Shown: in pieces, positions 30,631-41,051 of the stretch
Layout: the number at the start of each line of letters is the position of its first letter
How positions within the stretch are numbered: position 1 is the first letter of the stretch
Assembly (NCBI RefSeq): GCF_000015165.1
Contig: NC_009485.1
Coordinates: forward strand, 744,001-808,000
DNA: 64,000 nucleotides
Source: Bradyrhizobium sp. BTAi1
GTDB taxonomy: Bacteria; Pseudomonadota; Alphaproteobacteria; Rhizobiales; Xanthobacteraceae
Direction of reading: 5' to 3'
Notes under the pieces: model-generated
The model's input: the letters and a program-made list of their open reading frames with translations, nothing else
Told to the model about the DNA's origin: nothing
Database searches by the model: none
Program-made: the position numbers and the translations under genes

Positions 30631-32025
30631 ATGCGCGGACTTTTCAGGTGGAGCGGCAAATGGTGGCCCGGCGTCATCCCGCTTGTCGTGCTTTGGGGCT
30701 TCGCGGCCTGGACCAGCACCGTTCCCCTGGAAAATGATCTCGCCGGCCGCAGTTCAGCCGCACTGAAGGGCTCCGTGCTCGACAAGACCAGCATCACGGT
30801 CGACGGCCGCGACGTGGCGCTGCGTGCCAATGCATTCTCGGAGGCCGGTCGCCGTGACGCGGTGGCGGCCGTCGATGCCGTGCCCGGCGTGCGCCTCGTC
30901 AATGACGAGACCCGGCTGGTGCCGGAAGCCAAGCCCTTCGTGTGGTCGGTCGAACGCGATGTCGTCCGCGTCACCCTGGGCGGCAATGCGCCGCTGCCGG
31001 CGCTCAAGGGCAAGCTGGTGGAGGCGACGCGCTCCGCACTGCAGGGCGGTGAGGTCGCGGATCAGATGAGCCTGGCGCGCGGCGCGCCGCCGCATTTCGA
31101 GGACGCCGCGCTGCTGCTGATCGGCCAGATCGGCCGGCTGAAGGACGGCAAGTTCACGATCTCCGATGGCGAGGTGTCGCTGACGGGCATGGCGCGCGAG
31201 CTCGGCGGCCGCGAGGCCATCGCGGCGGCGCTGGCCAAGCTGCCGGACGGCTTCAAGGTCGCCAGCAATGAGGTCAAGGCGCCGCCCTACATCTTCCAGG
31301 CCTATAAGGACCCGGTGGCGGTCACGGTGACCTTGTCGGGCAATGTGCCCGACGAGAACATCCATGCTGTCGTGGTCGGCTCGTCGTCGCGCAAATTCTT
31401 CAGCGAGAAGGTCGTCGACAATCTCAAGAACAGCGTCGGTGCGCCGGCGAATTTCGTGAATGCGGTGGTGCCGGCGCTTGGCGCGCTGTCGCGGCTGTCG
31501 ACCGGCACGCTGGTCGTGTCGGATCGCGACATCAAGATCTCCGGCGATGCGCTGTACGATGCGGCCGCGGGGCAGATCCGCACCGGGCTCGCCAAGGACG
31601 TGCCGCAGGGCTGGCAGGTGAAGGCCGACATCACCGTCAAGCCCGCTGCGGCCCCGGTCGATCCGACGGTGTGCCAGCAGCTGTTCGCCGACCTGCTCGG
31701 CAAGGCCCGGATCCGCTTCGAGACCGGCCGCAGCGATCTCGATCGCGACTCCACCGGTCTGTTGGACCGCCTGGTCGAGATCGCGATGCGCTGTCCCGCG
31801 GCCAATGTCGAGATCGCCGGCCATACCGATGCCGAAGGCGACGCGGCGGCCAATCAGGCGCTGTCGGAAAAGCGCGCCCAGGCGGTGGTGGATTATCTCG
31901 TCAAGGCGGGGCTGCCGGCCGAGCGTTTCACGGCGGTCGGCTATGGCAGCGCCCAGCCGGTCGCCTCCAACGACACCGGCGACGGCCGGGCGCAGAACCG
32001 GCGCATCGAATTCCTGGTGAGGTGA
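30631..32025 (+). CDS. OmpA-family protein with BON-like repeats
   Basis: A 464-residue envelope protein: N-terminal membrane anchor (WWPGVIPLVVLWGFAAW), two to three BON-like modules between residues 45 and 330 (for example KTSITVDGRDVALRANAFSE), and a C-terminal OmpA peptidoglycan-binding domain from about residue 345 (IRFETGRSDLDRDS, EIAGHTDAEGD, NRRIEFLVR). It probably connects the inner membrane with peptidoglycan. The next gene starts 4 bp after the stop codon. Confidence 0.92.
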   Translation: MRGLFRWSGKWWPGVIPLVVLWGFAAWTSTVPLENDLAGRSSAALKGSVLDKTSITVDGRDVALRANAFSEAGRRDAVAAVDAVPGVRLVNDETRLVPEAKPFVWSVERDVVRVTLGGNAPLPALKGKLVEATRSALQGGEVADQMSLARGAPPHFEDAALLLIGQIGRLKDGKFTISDGEVSLTGMARELGGREAIAAALAKLPDGFKVASNEVKAPPYIFQAYKDPVAVTVTLSGNVPDENIHAVVVGSSSRKFFSEKVVDNLKNSVGAPANFVNAVVPALGALSRLSTGTLVVSDRDIKISGDALYDAAAGQIRTGLAKDVPQGWQVKADITVKPAAAPVDPTVCQQLFADLLGKARIRFETGRSDLDRDSTGLLDRLVEIAMRCPAANVEIAGHTDAEGDAAANQALSEKRAQAVVDYLVKAGLPAERFTAVGYGSAQPVASNDTGDGRAQNRRIEFLVR

Positions 32026-32029
32026 CGAC

Positions 32030-32335
32030 ATGGCCTATCTTGTTGCCTTCCACTGGGGCTGGCTGGCCGGCGCCTTCGCCATCGGGCTCGCCATGGGGTG
32101 GGTGGCCGTGGTGCATCGGGCTCCCGGCGTGTCGCGCCCGGTCATGCTGCTGCTGTCGGCGCTCGCGGCCATCCTGGTCGGTGCCGCCGTGGCCTGCCTG
32201 ATCCCCGGCCGGGCCGGCTACTGGCTCGAGCTGCTGCTGCTGCTGTTCGTGCCCTATCTGGTCGGCTGCGCCATCGGCACCTGGCTGCGCGCCCTGGTCG
32301 TGGTCCGCAGCATGCGGACCAAATCCGCTGCCTGA
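32030..32335 (+). CDS. Small three-helix membrane protein coupled to the OmpA/BON gene
   Basis: A 101-residue hydrophobic protein with three membrane helices (residues 8-28, 38-60, 66-88) and a short basic tail (RSMRTKSAA). ATG 32030 is 4 bp after the previous stop, so co-translation is likely. This pair is seen together in related genomes, but no function is known to me. Confidence 0.85.
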   Translation: MAYLVAFHWGWLAGAFAIGLAMGWVAVVHRAPGVSRPVMLLLSALAAILVGAAVACLIPGRAGYWLELLLLLFVPYLVGCAIGTWLRALVVVRSMRTKSAA

Positions 32336-32819
32336 GCCCCTCGGGACGGCAAATCCCCTCCGTCCGGCCGCCGCGGGACGTGCGACCATTCTCCGGCGAG
32401 GCGTCGCGCCCCGGCTCGCGCTGCGCCGCGTCATCGCGGGCGCAAGGCCGACGGTGCTCTGCAGACACGAAGGTTTGACGACGTCCGAGCCTGTCAAAGC
32501 GGCAGCGGACGCTTATCGTCTGATCATGGCCATCCCCGTCCCCCCGGAAAGCCCGGAGAGCGGTGCTCCTCACCGAAGTTTAACCGGGGATCCGCAAGTT
32601 GGTCGGCGCCGCAGCTTCGCCGCATGTGCGGCAAAACGGTGCATCGCATTTCCGCGAAGCCTGCTAAGTATAGCCATGCGGTGGTTTCGGTTCACATGGC
32701 CCGTGTTCCCCAATGCGTCGAAACGCGCTACCAGGGCGTTGTATGCGCAGGTGATGCGGCGGCTTTCGGGCCCCGTGCCGAGCCCAGTCATCGTGATGTT
32801 GTCACGGTTAGAGGTGTAG
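32336..32819. other. Gene-free stretch
   Basis: No gene that I can support. An open frame (about 32526-32819) ends exactly at the start of the next gene but its composition is unlike a protein of this genome. No repeat of the families seen elsewhere was found here. Confidence 0.6.
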
Positions 32820-33875
32820 ATGCTTGAAGCCATACGCGGAGCGGCCACGTTTCTGCGCGAGAAGCAAGTCCTGCACAAGCTCGGTGTGCTGATCAGCATC
32901 GCCGTCATCGCGATTGCCTGCTACGTCCTCTATCACATGCTGCGCGGCATCGACACTTACGAGGTGCTCGAGGCCATCAAGAGCACGGAGCCGCATCAGA
33001 TCGCGCTGGCCGCGCTGTTCGTCGCGGCCGGCTATTTCACGTTGACATTCTACGATCTGTTCGCGGTGCGCACGATCGGCCACGACCATGTGCCGTACCG
33101 CGTCAATGCGCTCGCCGCGTTCACCAGCTATTCGATCGGCCACAATGTCGGCGCCAGCGTCTTCACCGGCGGCGCGGTGCGCTACCGCATCTATTCGGCG
33201 CATGGGCTGAACGCGATCGATGTCGCCAAGATCTGCTTTCTCGCCGGCCTCACCTTCTGGCTCGGCAATGCGGCCGTGCTCGGCCTCGGCATCAGCTACC
33301 ATCCGGAGGCGGCGGCCTCGATCGACCAGCTGCCGCCCTGGGTCAACCGGCTGGCGGCCATCGCCATCCTGGTCGGGCTGATGGGCTATGTCGCCTGGGT
33401 CTGGACCAAGCCGCGCGTCGTCGGTCGCGGGCCCTGGACCGTGGTGCTGCCGGGCGGCCCCTTGACCCTGCTGCAGATCGCGATCGGCATTGTCGATCTC
33501 GGCTTCTGCGCGCTCGCGATGTATGTGCTGGTGCCGGACGAGCCCAATCTCGGCTTCGTCGTGGTCGCGGTCATCTTCGTCTCCGCGACATTGCTCGGTT
33601 TCGCCAGCCATTCGCCCGGCGGGCTCGGCGTGTTCGACGCCGCGATGCTGGTCGGGCTCTGGCAGATGGACCGTGAGGAGCTGCTGGCCGGAATGCTGCT
33701 GTTCCGGATGCTGTATTATTTGGCGCCCTTCCTCATTTCTGTAATCTTGCTGACGTTTCGGGAGGTCATCATCAGCGCGAGGTCGAAGCGGTTGCGTCAG
33801 GCGGCGCTCAGCCTCGATCCGAGCCCCCCGCCCGAAGCCGCTTATGTGAGGAAGCGCAGCGATTCCGGAGCCTGA
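32820..33875 (+). CDS. UPF0104 / lysylphosphatidylglycerol synthase-like membrane protein
   Basis: A 351-residue protein with eight or so membrane helices and the UPF0104 marks SYSIGHNVGASVFTGGAVRYR (about residue 105) and GFASHSPGGLGVFDAAML (about 265). It corresponds to the flippase part of MprF without the catalytic domain. Role in lipid or glycan flipping is the usual suggestion. It precedes the PhoR-like kinase by 29 bp and probably shares its transcript. Confidence 0.88.
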   Translation: MLEAIRGAATFLREKQVLHKLGVLISIAVIAIACYVLYHMLRGIDTYEVLEAIKSTEPHQIALAALFVAAGYFTLTFYDLFAVRTIGHDHVPYRVNALAAFTSYSIGHNVGASVFTGGAVRYRIYSAHGLNAIDVAKICFLAGLTFWLGNAAVLGLGISYHPEAAASIDQLPPWVNRLAAIAILVGLMGYVAWVWTKPRVVGRGPWTVVLPGGPLTLLQIAIGIVDLGFCALAMYVLVPDEPNLGFVVVAVIFVSATLLGFASHSPGGLGVFDAAMLVGLWQMDREELLAGMLLFRMLYYLAPFLISVILLTFREVIISARSKRLRQAALSLDPSPPPEAAYVRKRSDSGA

Positions 33876-33904
33876 AAGCAACAATGGGAGACGAGTAGGA
33901 CGCG

Positions 33905-35212
33905 ATGGCTCTTGACTCTCCCTCGGACGCTCCCCCGACATTCTTCGCCCCTTGGCCGGACCGGCTGCGCCATTCCGCGATCATCTTGCTCGCGGCCGCG
34001 CTGGCCCTGACCGGGCTGGTGCTGCTCGACGAGCTGTTGCCGTTCCGGGCGCTGGCGGTATTCCTATGCATTGCGGGGGCGGCCCTGGTGCCGTGGCGGC
34101 TGCACAGCGCCGTGGCCAAACGCGAGGAGGAGCGCCACGCCAACCCGGTCGAGGCCGCCGCGGTCAGCGCCGTGGTGGCCGGCATCCCGGTGCCGGCCGT
34201 GCTGCTCGACCGCGCCGGACGCGTCATCCATCTCAATGCGGCGGCGGCGCAACTCGCGCCCGCCTTGCGCAAGGGCGAGCTGGCCCAATTCGCGCTGCGT
34301 ACGCCCGAGATCATCACCGCGCTGCGCGAGGCGATTGCTTCGACCGAGCTGAGGCGCGCCACCTATCACGATCACGTGCCGGTCGATCGCTGGACGGAGC
34401 TGATCATCACCCCCGTCCCGGTGCCCACGGCGTTTGGCGGCACCGACAAATGCATGCTGATGACGTTCCACGATCTGACGCCGCTGCGGCGGGTCGAGGA
34501 GATGCGCGCCGATTTCGTCGCCAATGCCAGCCACGAGCTGCGCACGCCGCTCGCGGCGCTGTCCGGCTTCATCGATACGCTGCAGGGGCCGGCCAAGGAT
34601 GATGCCAAGGCGCGCGAGCGTTTCCTCGGCATCATGCATACCCAGGCCACCCGCATGGCGCGGCTGATCGACGACCTCCTGTCGCTGTCGCGGGTGGAGC
34701 TGTCGGCGCATGTTCAGCCCCACACCATGGTCGACATGGTCGCCATCATTCGCCAGGTCACCGATGGGCTCGAGCCGCTGGCGCGCGAGCGGCAGGTGGA
34801 GATCGAGACCAGCCTGCCGGACGCGCCGGTGACGATCGCCGGCGATCGCGAGGAGCTGCTGCGCGTGTTCGAGAACCTGATCGAGAACGCGCTGAAATAT
34901 GGCGCCTCGGGGGGGCGCGTGATCGTGTCCCTGGAGCAGGCGGTGTCCGGCGAAGGGACGCCGGAAATCCGGGTCAAGGTCCGCGATTTCGGCCCGGGCA
35001 TCGCGCCTGAGCATCTGCCGCGCCTGACCGAGCGGTTCTATCGCGTCGATGTCGGTGACAGTCGCGCGCAGGGCGGCACCGGGCTCGGCCTGTCGCTGGT
35101 GAAACACATTCTCAACCGCCATCGCGGCCGGCTGCTGATCGAAAGCGTTCCGCGCAAGGGCGCTGCCTTCACGGCGTGCTTCCCGCAGTCGAAGCCCGCG
35201 CGAGCGGCGTAG
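33905..35212 (+). CDS. phoR: PhoR-like sensor histidine kinase
   Basis: A 435-residue kinase: two N-terminal helices (about residues 22-66), a PAS-like domain (VVAGIPVPAVLLDRAGRVIH), HisKA with phospho-acceptor His210 in NASHELRTPL, and HATPase (NLIENALKYG, DFGPGIAPEHLPRLTERFYR, GGTGLGLSLVKH). The arrangement is that of PhoR, the phosphate-limitation kinase that phosphorylates PhoB. No pst or phoB gene lies in the window, so the assignment rests on the protein alone. It converges on gcrA. Confidence 0.87.
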   Translation: MALDSPSDAPPTFFAPWPDRLRHSAIILLAAALALTGLVLLDELLPFRALAVFLCIAGAALVPWRLHSAVAKREEERHANPVEAAAVSAVVAGIPVPAVLLDRAGRVIHLNAAAAQLAPALRKGELAQFALRTPEIITALREAIASTELRRATYHDHVPVDRWTELIITPVPVPTAFGGTDKCMLMTFHDLTPLRRVEEMRADFVANASHELRTPLAALSGFIDTLQGPAKDDAKARERFLGIMHTQATRMARLIDDLLSLSRVELSAHVQPHTMVDMVAIIRQVTDGLEPLARERQVEIETSLPDAPVTIAGDREELLRVFENLIENALKYGASGGRVIVSLEQAVSGEGTPEIRVKVRDFGPGIAPEHLPRLTERFYRVDVGDSRAQGGTGLGLSLVKHILNRHRGRLLIESVPRKGAAFTACFPQSKPARAA

Positions 35213-35339
35213 TCCACCGAGGCGCGCCCAGCCGGCGTGTGCCGGGTCGATCCTCATCGGCCATTGTGAATTGAGGCCGGGGAGGTGAAGCGCGTGGGGC
35301 GATGCGGATCCAACCTCATCGCCCGTGCGTGCCGGGCTC

Positions 35340-35855
35340 TCAGCGTGGGCTTGACTTCGCCGGCTGGCGGCGACGATCGGCCGCGGGCTGATAGGCGACG
35401 CGCGAGTGCTGCGCGCAATAGGGCAGGCCGGCCAGCGCCTTGCCGCCGCAGAAGAAGAAATCCGGGCTCGACGGATCGCCGACCGGCCAATGGCAGGTGG
35501 CCTCGTTGAGCTCCAGCAGCGACAGCCGCTGGTTCATCGGCACGACGTTGTCGAATGCAACTGGATCGGGCTCTGCCTCGACCTCGAAAACCTGAGCGAG
35601 CGCGGTGTTGCCGCGTGCCACCGGACGCGCCACCCGCATCATCGGTTGAGCCGGACGGGCCGCCTTGCGCTGGCGCGGGGCTGCAGTCGCCGGGCTCTTG
35701 GCGCGGCCTGACAGACCCAGCCGGTGCACCTTGCCGATCACGGCGTTGCGCGTCACGTTTCCGAGTTCCGCGGCGATCTGGCTGGCCGAAAGCCCGGCTT
35801 CCCAGAGTTTTTTCAGTTGCTCGACGCGATCGTCGGACCAGGTCAGTACCGTCAT
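35340..35855 (-). CDS. gcrA: Cell-cycle regulator GcrA
   Basis: A 171-residue protein with the GcrA DNA-binding N-terminus (TWSDDRVEQLKKLWEAGLSA, NVTRNAVIGKVHRLGL), a Pro/Arg-rich linker, and the C-terminal sigma-interaction part (LLELNEATCHWPVGDP, FCGGKALAGLPYCAQHSRVAY). GcrA with sigma70 activates promoters carrying methylated GANTC sites. Four GANTC sites lie in the 472 bp between its start and argD. Confidence 0.96.
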   Translation of the reverse strand: MTVLTWSDDRVEQLKKLWEAGLSASQIAAELGNVTRNAVIGKVHRLGLSGRAKSPATAAPRQRKAARPAQPMMRVARPVARGNTALAQVFEVEAEPDPVAFDNVVPMNQRLSLLELNEATCHWPVGDPSSPDFFFCGGKALAGLPYCAQHSRVAYQPAADRRRQPAKSSPR

Positions 35856-36184
35856 CGAACCTTTCCCTTCGCGTTGCGCCGGCCAATTCTGGGACGGCGC
35901 TGCGATATCTGTCTCAAGAAAATCCCTGACGGCAGAATCCCTTATCCCTCGCCGGGAGCGCGTGAAGCACCCGGACGTTACGCGAACAAAGAACTTCTAG
36001 AGGGATCGGAACTGCCGCACGAGATGTCGTACTCGACGCTGAAAACGCTACAATATGGCGTGACTCCCGCGCAAGAGTCGGAGGCCACAGTCCACACATT
36101 CCGTGGTTCCCTGTGATCCGTCTTGAGCTGTGTCATGCATCCGCAATGTCACGGTCACCATGGCGCGGATCAGCTGACGCGTAG

Positions 36185-36253
36185 TTGACTCCAAGCGCCG
36201 CCCGCATACAATAGGTGCACGTGCCGCCTTGAAAAGGCGGCACATTTTGTTTT
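36185..36253 (+). promoter_or_regulatory. Sigma70-like promoter and 5' hairpin ahead of argD
   Basis: TTGACT (36185-36190), 16 bp, TACAAT (36207-36212). The predicted start (about 36219) falls at the base of a 10-bp perfect stem GTGCCGCCTT/AAGGCGGCAC (36221-36243, GAA loop) followed by ATTTTGTTTT. Thus the argD transcript would begin with a stable hairpin that has the form of an intrinsic terminator; it may be a 5' stabiliser or an attenuator. A GANTC site (36187-36191) overlaps the -35 box. The rest of the gap back to gcrA (35856-36184) shows three more GANTC sites and nothing else. Confidence 0.65.
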
Positions 36254-36327
36254 CCAGGGTGGGGTCCCTGATGCGATGGCGCCGCAGGGCGCGTGTCTCG
36301 GCCAGCCCGTCAGCTCATGTGATTGTC

Positions 36328-37535
<1,208 letters not shown>

Positions 37536-37539
<4 letters not shown>

Positions 37540-38474
37540 GCAAGACCATGGCCAATACGCCGCGTCACTTCCTCGATCTCACCGAGATGCCGGTCGAGGA
37601 GCTGCGCAACATGCTGGCGCTGTCCAGCCGGATGAAGAAGACGCTGAAGGCCAACGAGCCCGCGAAGAAGCCGCTCGAGGGCAAGGTGCTGGCGATGATC
37701 TTCGACAAGCCCTCGACGCGCACCCGCGTGTCGTTCGATGTCGGCATGCGCCAGCTCGGCGGCGAGGCGATCATGCTGACCGGCACCGAGATGCAGCTCG
37801 GTCGCGGCGAGACCATCGCCGACACCGCGCGGGTGTTGTCGCGCTATGTCGATGCGATCATGATCCGCATCCTCAGCCATGAGGCGCTGCTCGAGCTGGC
37901 TGCGCACGCCACCGTGCCGGTCATCAACGGCCTGACGCGGCGCTCGCATCCCTGCCAGGTGATGGCCGACGTGATGACCTTCGAGGAACATCGCGGCTCG
38001 ATCGAGGGGCGCACCGTCGCCTGGACCGGCGACGACAACAACGTGCTGGCCTCCTGGGCGCACGCCGCCGAGCGCTTCAAGTTTCGCCTCAACGTCGCCA
38101 CGCCGCCGCAGCTGTCGCCGGGCAAGCCGATGAAGGATTTCATTCGCGCCACCAAGGCCGACATCCATCTCGGCCACGACCCGGAGGCGGCGGTGACCGG
38201 CGCCGACTGTGTCGTCACCGACACCTGGGTGTCGATGGGCGACAAGGACGGCGAGCACCGACATAATCTGCTGAAGCCCTATCAGGTCAATTCCAAGCTG
38301 ATGTCGTTGGCCAAGCCTGAAGCGATCTTCATGCACTGCCTGCCCGCGCATCGCGGCGAGGAGGTCACCGACGAGGTGATCGACGGCCCGCAGTCCGTCG
38401 TCTTCGATGAAGCCGAAAACCGCCTGCACGCGCAGAAGGGCATTCTGGCCTGGTGCTTCGGCGAACGGGCGTAG
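37536..38474 (+). CDS. argF: Ornithine carbamoyltransferase
   Basis: A 312-residue OTCase: carbamoyl-phosphate motif [25 protein letters not shown], ornithine-side [15 protein letters not shown], and catalytic [12 protein letters not shown]. It joins ornithine and carbamoyl phosphate to give citrulline. It overlaps argD (ATGA), as is usual in Rhizobiales. Confidence 0.97.
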
Positions 38475-38523
38475 GGTGCTGATCATAGCGTGCTAGTGGC
38501 GTGAGAAGCGAGCAGCCGCGAAT

Positions 38524-38632
38524 GCGGGTGAGGGGTTGCCCCGAGCGCAGGCCTGAGTTTGCGGCACGAACCCCTCACCCGCGCGAGCTTGGAGCTTCTG
38601 CCGGTGTAGCCCTCTCCCACAGGGGGGAGAGG
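38524..38632. repeat. Two inverted repeats between argF and hslO
   Basis: A 14-bp perfect inverted repeat GCGGGTGAGGGGTT (38524-38537) / AACCCCTCACCCGC (38569-38582), then a smaller hairpin CCTCTCCCACAGGGGGGAGAGG (38611-38632). Both are of the kind often found between Bradyrhizobium genes; the first may serve as the 3' end of the argDF transcript. Nothing else is seen in 38475-38808. Confidence 0.7.
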
Positions 38633-38808
38633 ACGCAGTCATGAGCGCCGTGTTGGGGCTGATCGATCGCATTTGCCAATCGAGCAGTTCAATGTTGGTT
38701 CGAGAGACGTTGCGGCATACTCGGTGCACCCTCTACCTACGGAGCCCGCCATATGCGCTAGTTCCACAACCCCCTTCACTTTGCCCGCATCATCCCCAAA
38801 TACGCCCG

Positions 38809-39804
38809 ATGACATCCAATTCCCCCGACAACGACATCCATCTCGATACCGGCCGGGCACCCTCGGCCGTGCCGGTCGACGACGCCGTGCTGCCGTTCGA
38901 AGTGTCCGCCCTCGATCTGCGTGGGCGCCTCACCCGCATGGGGCCGGCGCTCGACGACATCCTCACCAAGCACGCCTATCCGGCGCCGGTCGGCAAGCTG
39001 CTCGGCGAGGCCATCGTGCTGACGACCCTGCTCGGCTCGTCGCTGAAATTCGACGGCCGCTTCATCCTGCAGACCCAGACCGACGGGCCGGTGTCGTTCC
39101 TGGTGGTCGACTTCCAGGCGCCCGACCGCCTGCGCGCCTATGCGCGCTACGACCAGGCGCGCCTCTCGGAGGCGAAGGACTCCGGCGCACTGCTCGGCAA
39201 GGGCCATCTGGCGATGACCATCGACCAGGGGCCCGACATGAGCCGCTACCAGGGCCTCGTCGCGCTCACCGGCGGCAGCCTGGAGGAGGCCGCGCATGAA
39301 TATTTCCTGCGCTCCGAGCAGATCCCGACCCGTGTGCGCCTCGCCGTCGGCGAGGAGTGGAGCGGCGGCAAGCTGCGCTGGCGCGCCGGCGGTCTGTTGA
39401 CGCAGTTTTTGCCGCAGGCGCCCGAGCGTCTGCGTCAGGCCGATCTGCATCCCGGCGATGCGCCCGAGGGCACCGAACTGCACGCTGTCGAGGAGGACGA
39501 GGCCTGGGTCGAGGGCCAGTCGCTGGTTGCCACCGTCGAGGATGTCGAACTGATCGATCCGGCGCTGTCCGGCGAGCGTCTGCTCTATCGCCTGTTCCAC
39601 GAGCGCGGCGTCCGCGTGTTCGACCTCGTGCCGCTGCAGGCACGCTGCTCGTGCTCGCGCGATGCCGTGGCCAACATGCTGAAGAGCTTCTCCGCGCAGG
39701 ACCGCGCCGACATGGTCAAGGACGACAAGGTCGTCGTTACCTGCGAGTTCTGCTCCTCGGTCTATCAGTTCACCCCGCATGAAGCGGGCGTGACGGAGAA
39801 CTAA
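38809..39804 (+). CDS. hslO: Redox-regulated chaperone Hsp33
   Basis: A 331-residue Hsp33. The zinc/redox-switch cysteines are Cys280, Cys282 (RCSCSRD), Cys312 and Cys315 (CEFC). The core has the family motifs GKLLGEAIVLTTLLGSSLKF and QTQTDGPVSFLVVD. On oxidative stress the cysteines form disulphides and the protein becomes an active holdase. Start ATG 38809 (MTSNSPDNDIHLD) is preferred; the extension to 38641 overlaps repeats. Confidence 0.96.
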   Translation: MTSNSPDNDIHLDTGRAPSAVPVDDAVLPFEVSALDLRGRLTRMGPALDDILTKHAYPAPVGKLLGEAIVLTTLLGSSLKFDGRFILQTQTDGPVSFLVVDFQAPDRLRAYARYDQARLSEAKDSGALLGKGHLAMTIDQGPDMSRYQGLVALTGGSLEEAAHEYFLRSEQIPTRVRLAVGEEWSGGKLRWRAGGLLTQFLPQAPERLRQADLHPGDAPEGTELHAVEEDEAWVEGQSLVATVEDVELIDPALSGERLLYRLFHERGVRVFDLVPLQARCSCSRDAVANMLKSFSAQDRADMVKDDKVVVTCEFCSSVYQFTPHEAGVTEN

Positions 39805-39939
39805 CATGCGGCCCGGATGCGGCGGGCGCGGCGCTTGACCCAATGCTTCCGACGCAACGGGGCCCTCTGTCTATGCGATATGCGCGAGGGTCCCTCGTTC
39901 GCGCGCATCGCGCGGCATTGAAACGGCTCTCGACGCACT

Positions 39940-40479
39940 CAACCTCTGCGGCTAAGTTCGGCCGGGGAATGGCGTGCCGGGGGCTATCACAGAATGCGCA
40001 TCTTGTTGGTCGTGGTCGGGCTGCTGCTGTCCGCAGTGGCGGCGCATGCCGAGAGGGTCATCCCATCCGGCAAGCAACTGATCCTGTTCAACGCGACGTC
40101 GGTCAATCCCGATTGCAGCGCGCTCGGCAATGTCGAGGTTCGCGTCGCGCAGGGACCTGAGCACGGCAAGGTGTCGATCCGCAGGACCCGGGTGTTTCCG
40201 AACTACGCGGCGGTCAATCTGCGGAGCGCGTGCAACGCGCGCCGGGTGGCCGGCGTGCTCGTGACCTACGTGTCGCAGCGCGGTTATGTCGGCGACGATC
40301 TCGTTGTCATCGAGGTGTTCTTTCCGAACGGCCGCGCCCAGCGCACCACCATCGCCATTCGCGTCGTCTGAGCAGTCAGCCGCTCTGATAGCCTCGAACG
40401 TCGCGGATCGTTCGTCGTTCGCACGCGATCTCACATCGTCCGAACACCCTCGACGGACGCAACCTCCGCGGCTAAGTTC
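39940..40479 (+). repeat. Duplicated 20-bp leader element ahead of two paralogous genes
   Basis: CAACCTCTGCGGCTAAGTTC at 39940-39959 and CAACCTCCGCGGCTAAGTTC at 40460-40479 (19 of 20 identical, with CTCGACG also conserved ahead). They lie 34 and 28 bp before the start codons of the two small secreted-protein genes, so the duplication included the control region. Possible roles are a regulator site or a leader-RNA element. Confidence 0.8.
39994..40371 (+). CDS. Small secreted protein, first of a tandem pair
   Basis: A 125-residue product with a signal peptide (MRILLVVVGLLLSAVAAHAE). The mature part is about 105 residues with two cysteines (NPDCSALG and RSACNARR), the block GPEHGKVSIRRTRVFPNY and the closing YVSQRGYVGDDLVVIEVFFP. 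The pattern of beta-strands ending with GDDLVVIEVFF resembles extracellular Ig/cadherin-like modules, but I do not recognise the family. Confidence 0.85.
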   Translation: MRILLVVVGLLLSAVAAHAERVIPSGKQLILFNATSVNPDCSALGNVEVRVAQGPEHGKVSIRRTRVFPNYAAVNLRSACNARRVAGVLVTYVSQRGYVGDDLVVIEVFFPNGRAQRTTIAIRVV

Positions 40480-40507
40480 CACGCGAAAGTCAGTGCGGGG
40501 GATTTGA

Positions 40508-40903
40508 ATGCGTGTGGTGTTGGTCGTGATGGGTCTGCTCGTGTCCGGTCTGCTCGCGTCGCCGGGCGCAGCGCAAGCCGCCACGAAGTTCGTCCTGTCG
40601 GGCAGGCCGGTGATCCTGTATCAGGCCGGCGCTACCAACCCGGATTGCACCGCCGCCGGCGAGGTCGTGCTGCGCGTGATCCAGGAGCCCGAGCATGGCA
40701 AGGTCACTATCCGCCGCGCCGGATTCTATCCAACCTTCCCCGACCACAATGTGCGCAGCGCCTGCAATCGCCGCCGTGTGCCCGGCGTGCAGGCCGTCTA
40801 CGTCTCCCAACGCGGCTATACAGGGATGGACATGGTCGTGATCGAGGCGTTCTGGCCGGCCGGCCGCGCCGTACGCTTCACCGCGCCGATCCGCGTGATG
40901 TGA
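40508..40903 (+). CDS. Small secreted protein, second of a tandem pair
   Basis: A 131-residue paralogue of the gene just before: signal peptide (VVLVVMGLLVSGLLASPGAA), then NPDCTAAGEVVLRVIQEPEH, RSACNRRRVPGVQAVYVSQR and GYTGMDMVVIEAFWP. About half of the mature residues match the first copy, both cysteines are kept, and the divergence shows an old duplication with both copies under selection. Confidence 0.85.
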   Translation: MRVVLVVMGLLVSGLLASPGAAQAATKFVLSGRPVILYQAGATNPDCTAAGEVVLRVIQEPEHGKVTIRRAGFYPTFPDHNVRSACNRRRVPGVQAVYVSQRGYTGMDMVVIEAFWPAGRAVRFTAPIRVM

Positions 40904-41051
40904 AGCGTCCCGCCCGCGCCGGACAGAGCTCGTGAATTCGTCATCGTCGGTGTGCAATCCGCCGCGGCGCGCCATCAATCTGCCCGTCGCGCTGATCTGG
41001 AAAACGCGGGGGCGCACGATCGGGCGTTAACTGAACCGGATCCCGCTGCGG

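Noticed and set aside
32526..32819. Open frame of 97 codons ending directly before the UPF0104 gene
   Set aside because: Composition and codon use do not resemble neighbouring genes, no family features and no convincing SD; the abutting stop and start are probably chance.
36221..36253. Hairpin as the end of a small RNA such as 6S RNA between gcrA and argD
   Set aside because: No recognisable small-RNA sequence or upstream promoter was seen, whereas a good promoter lies immediately before the hairpin; kept as a possibility in the findings only.
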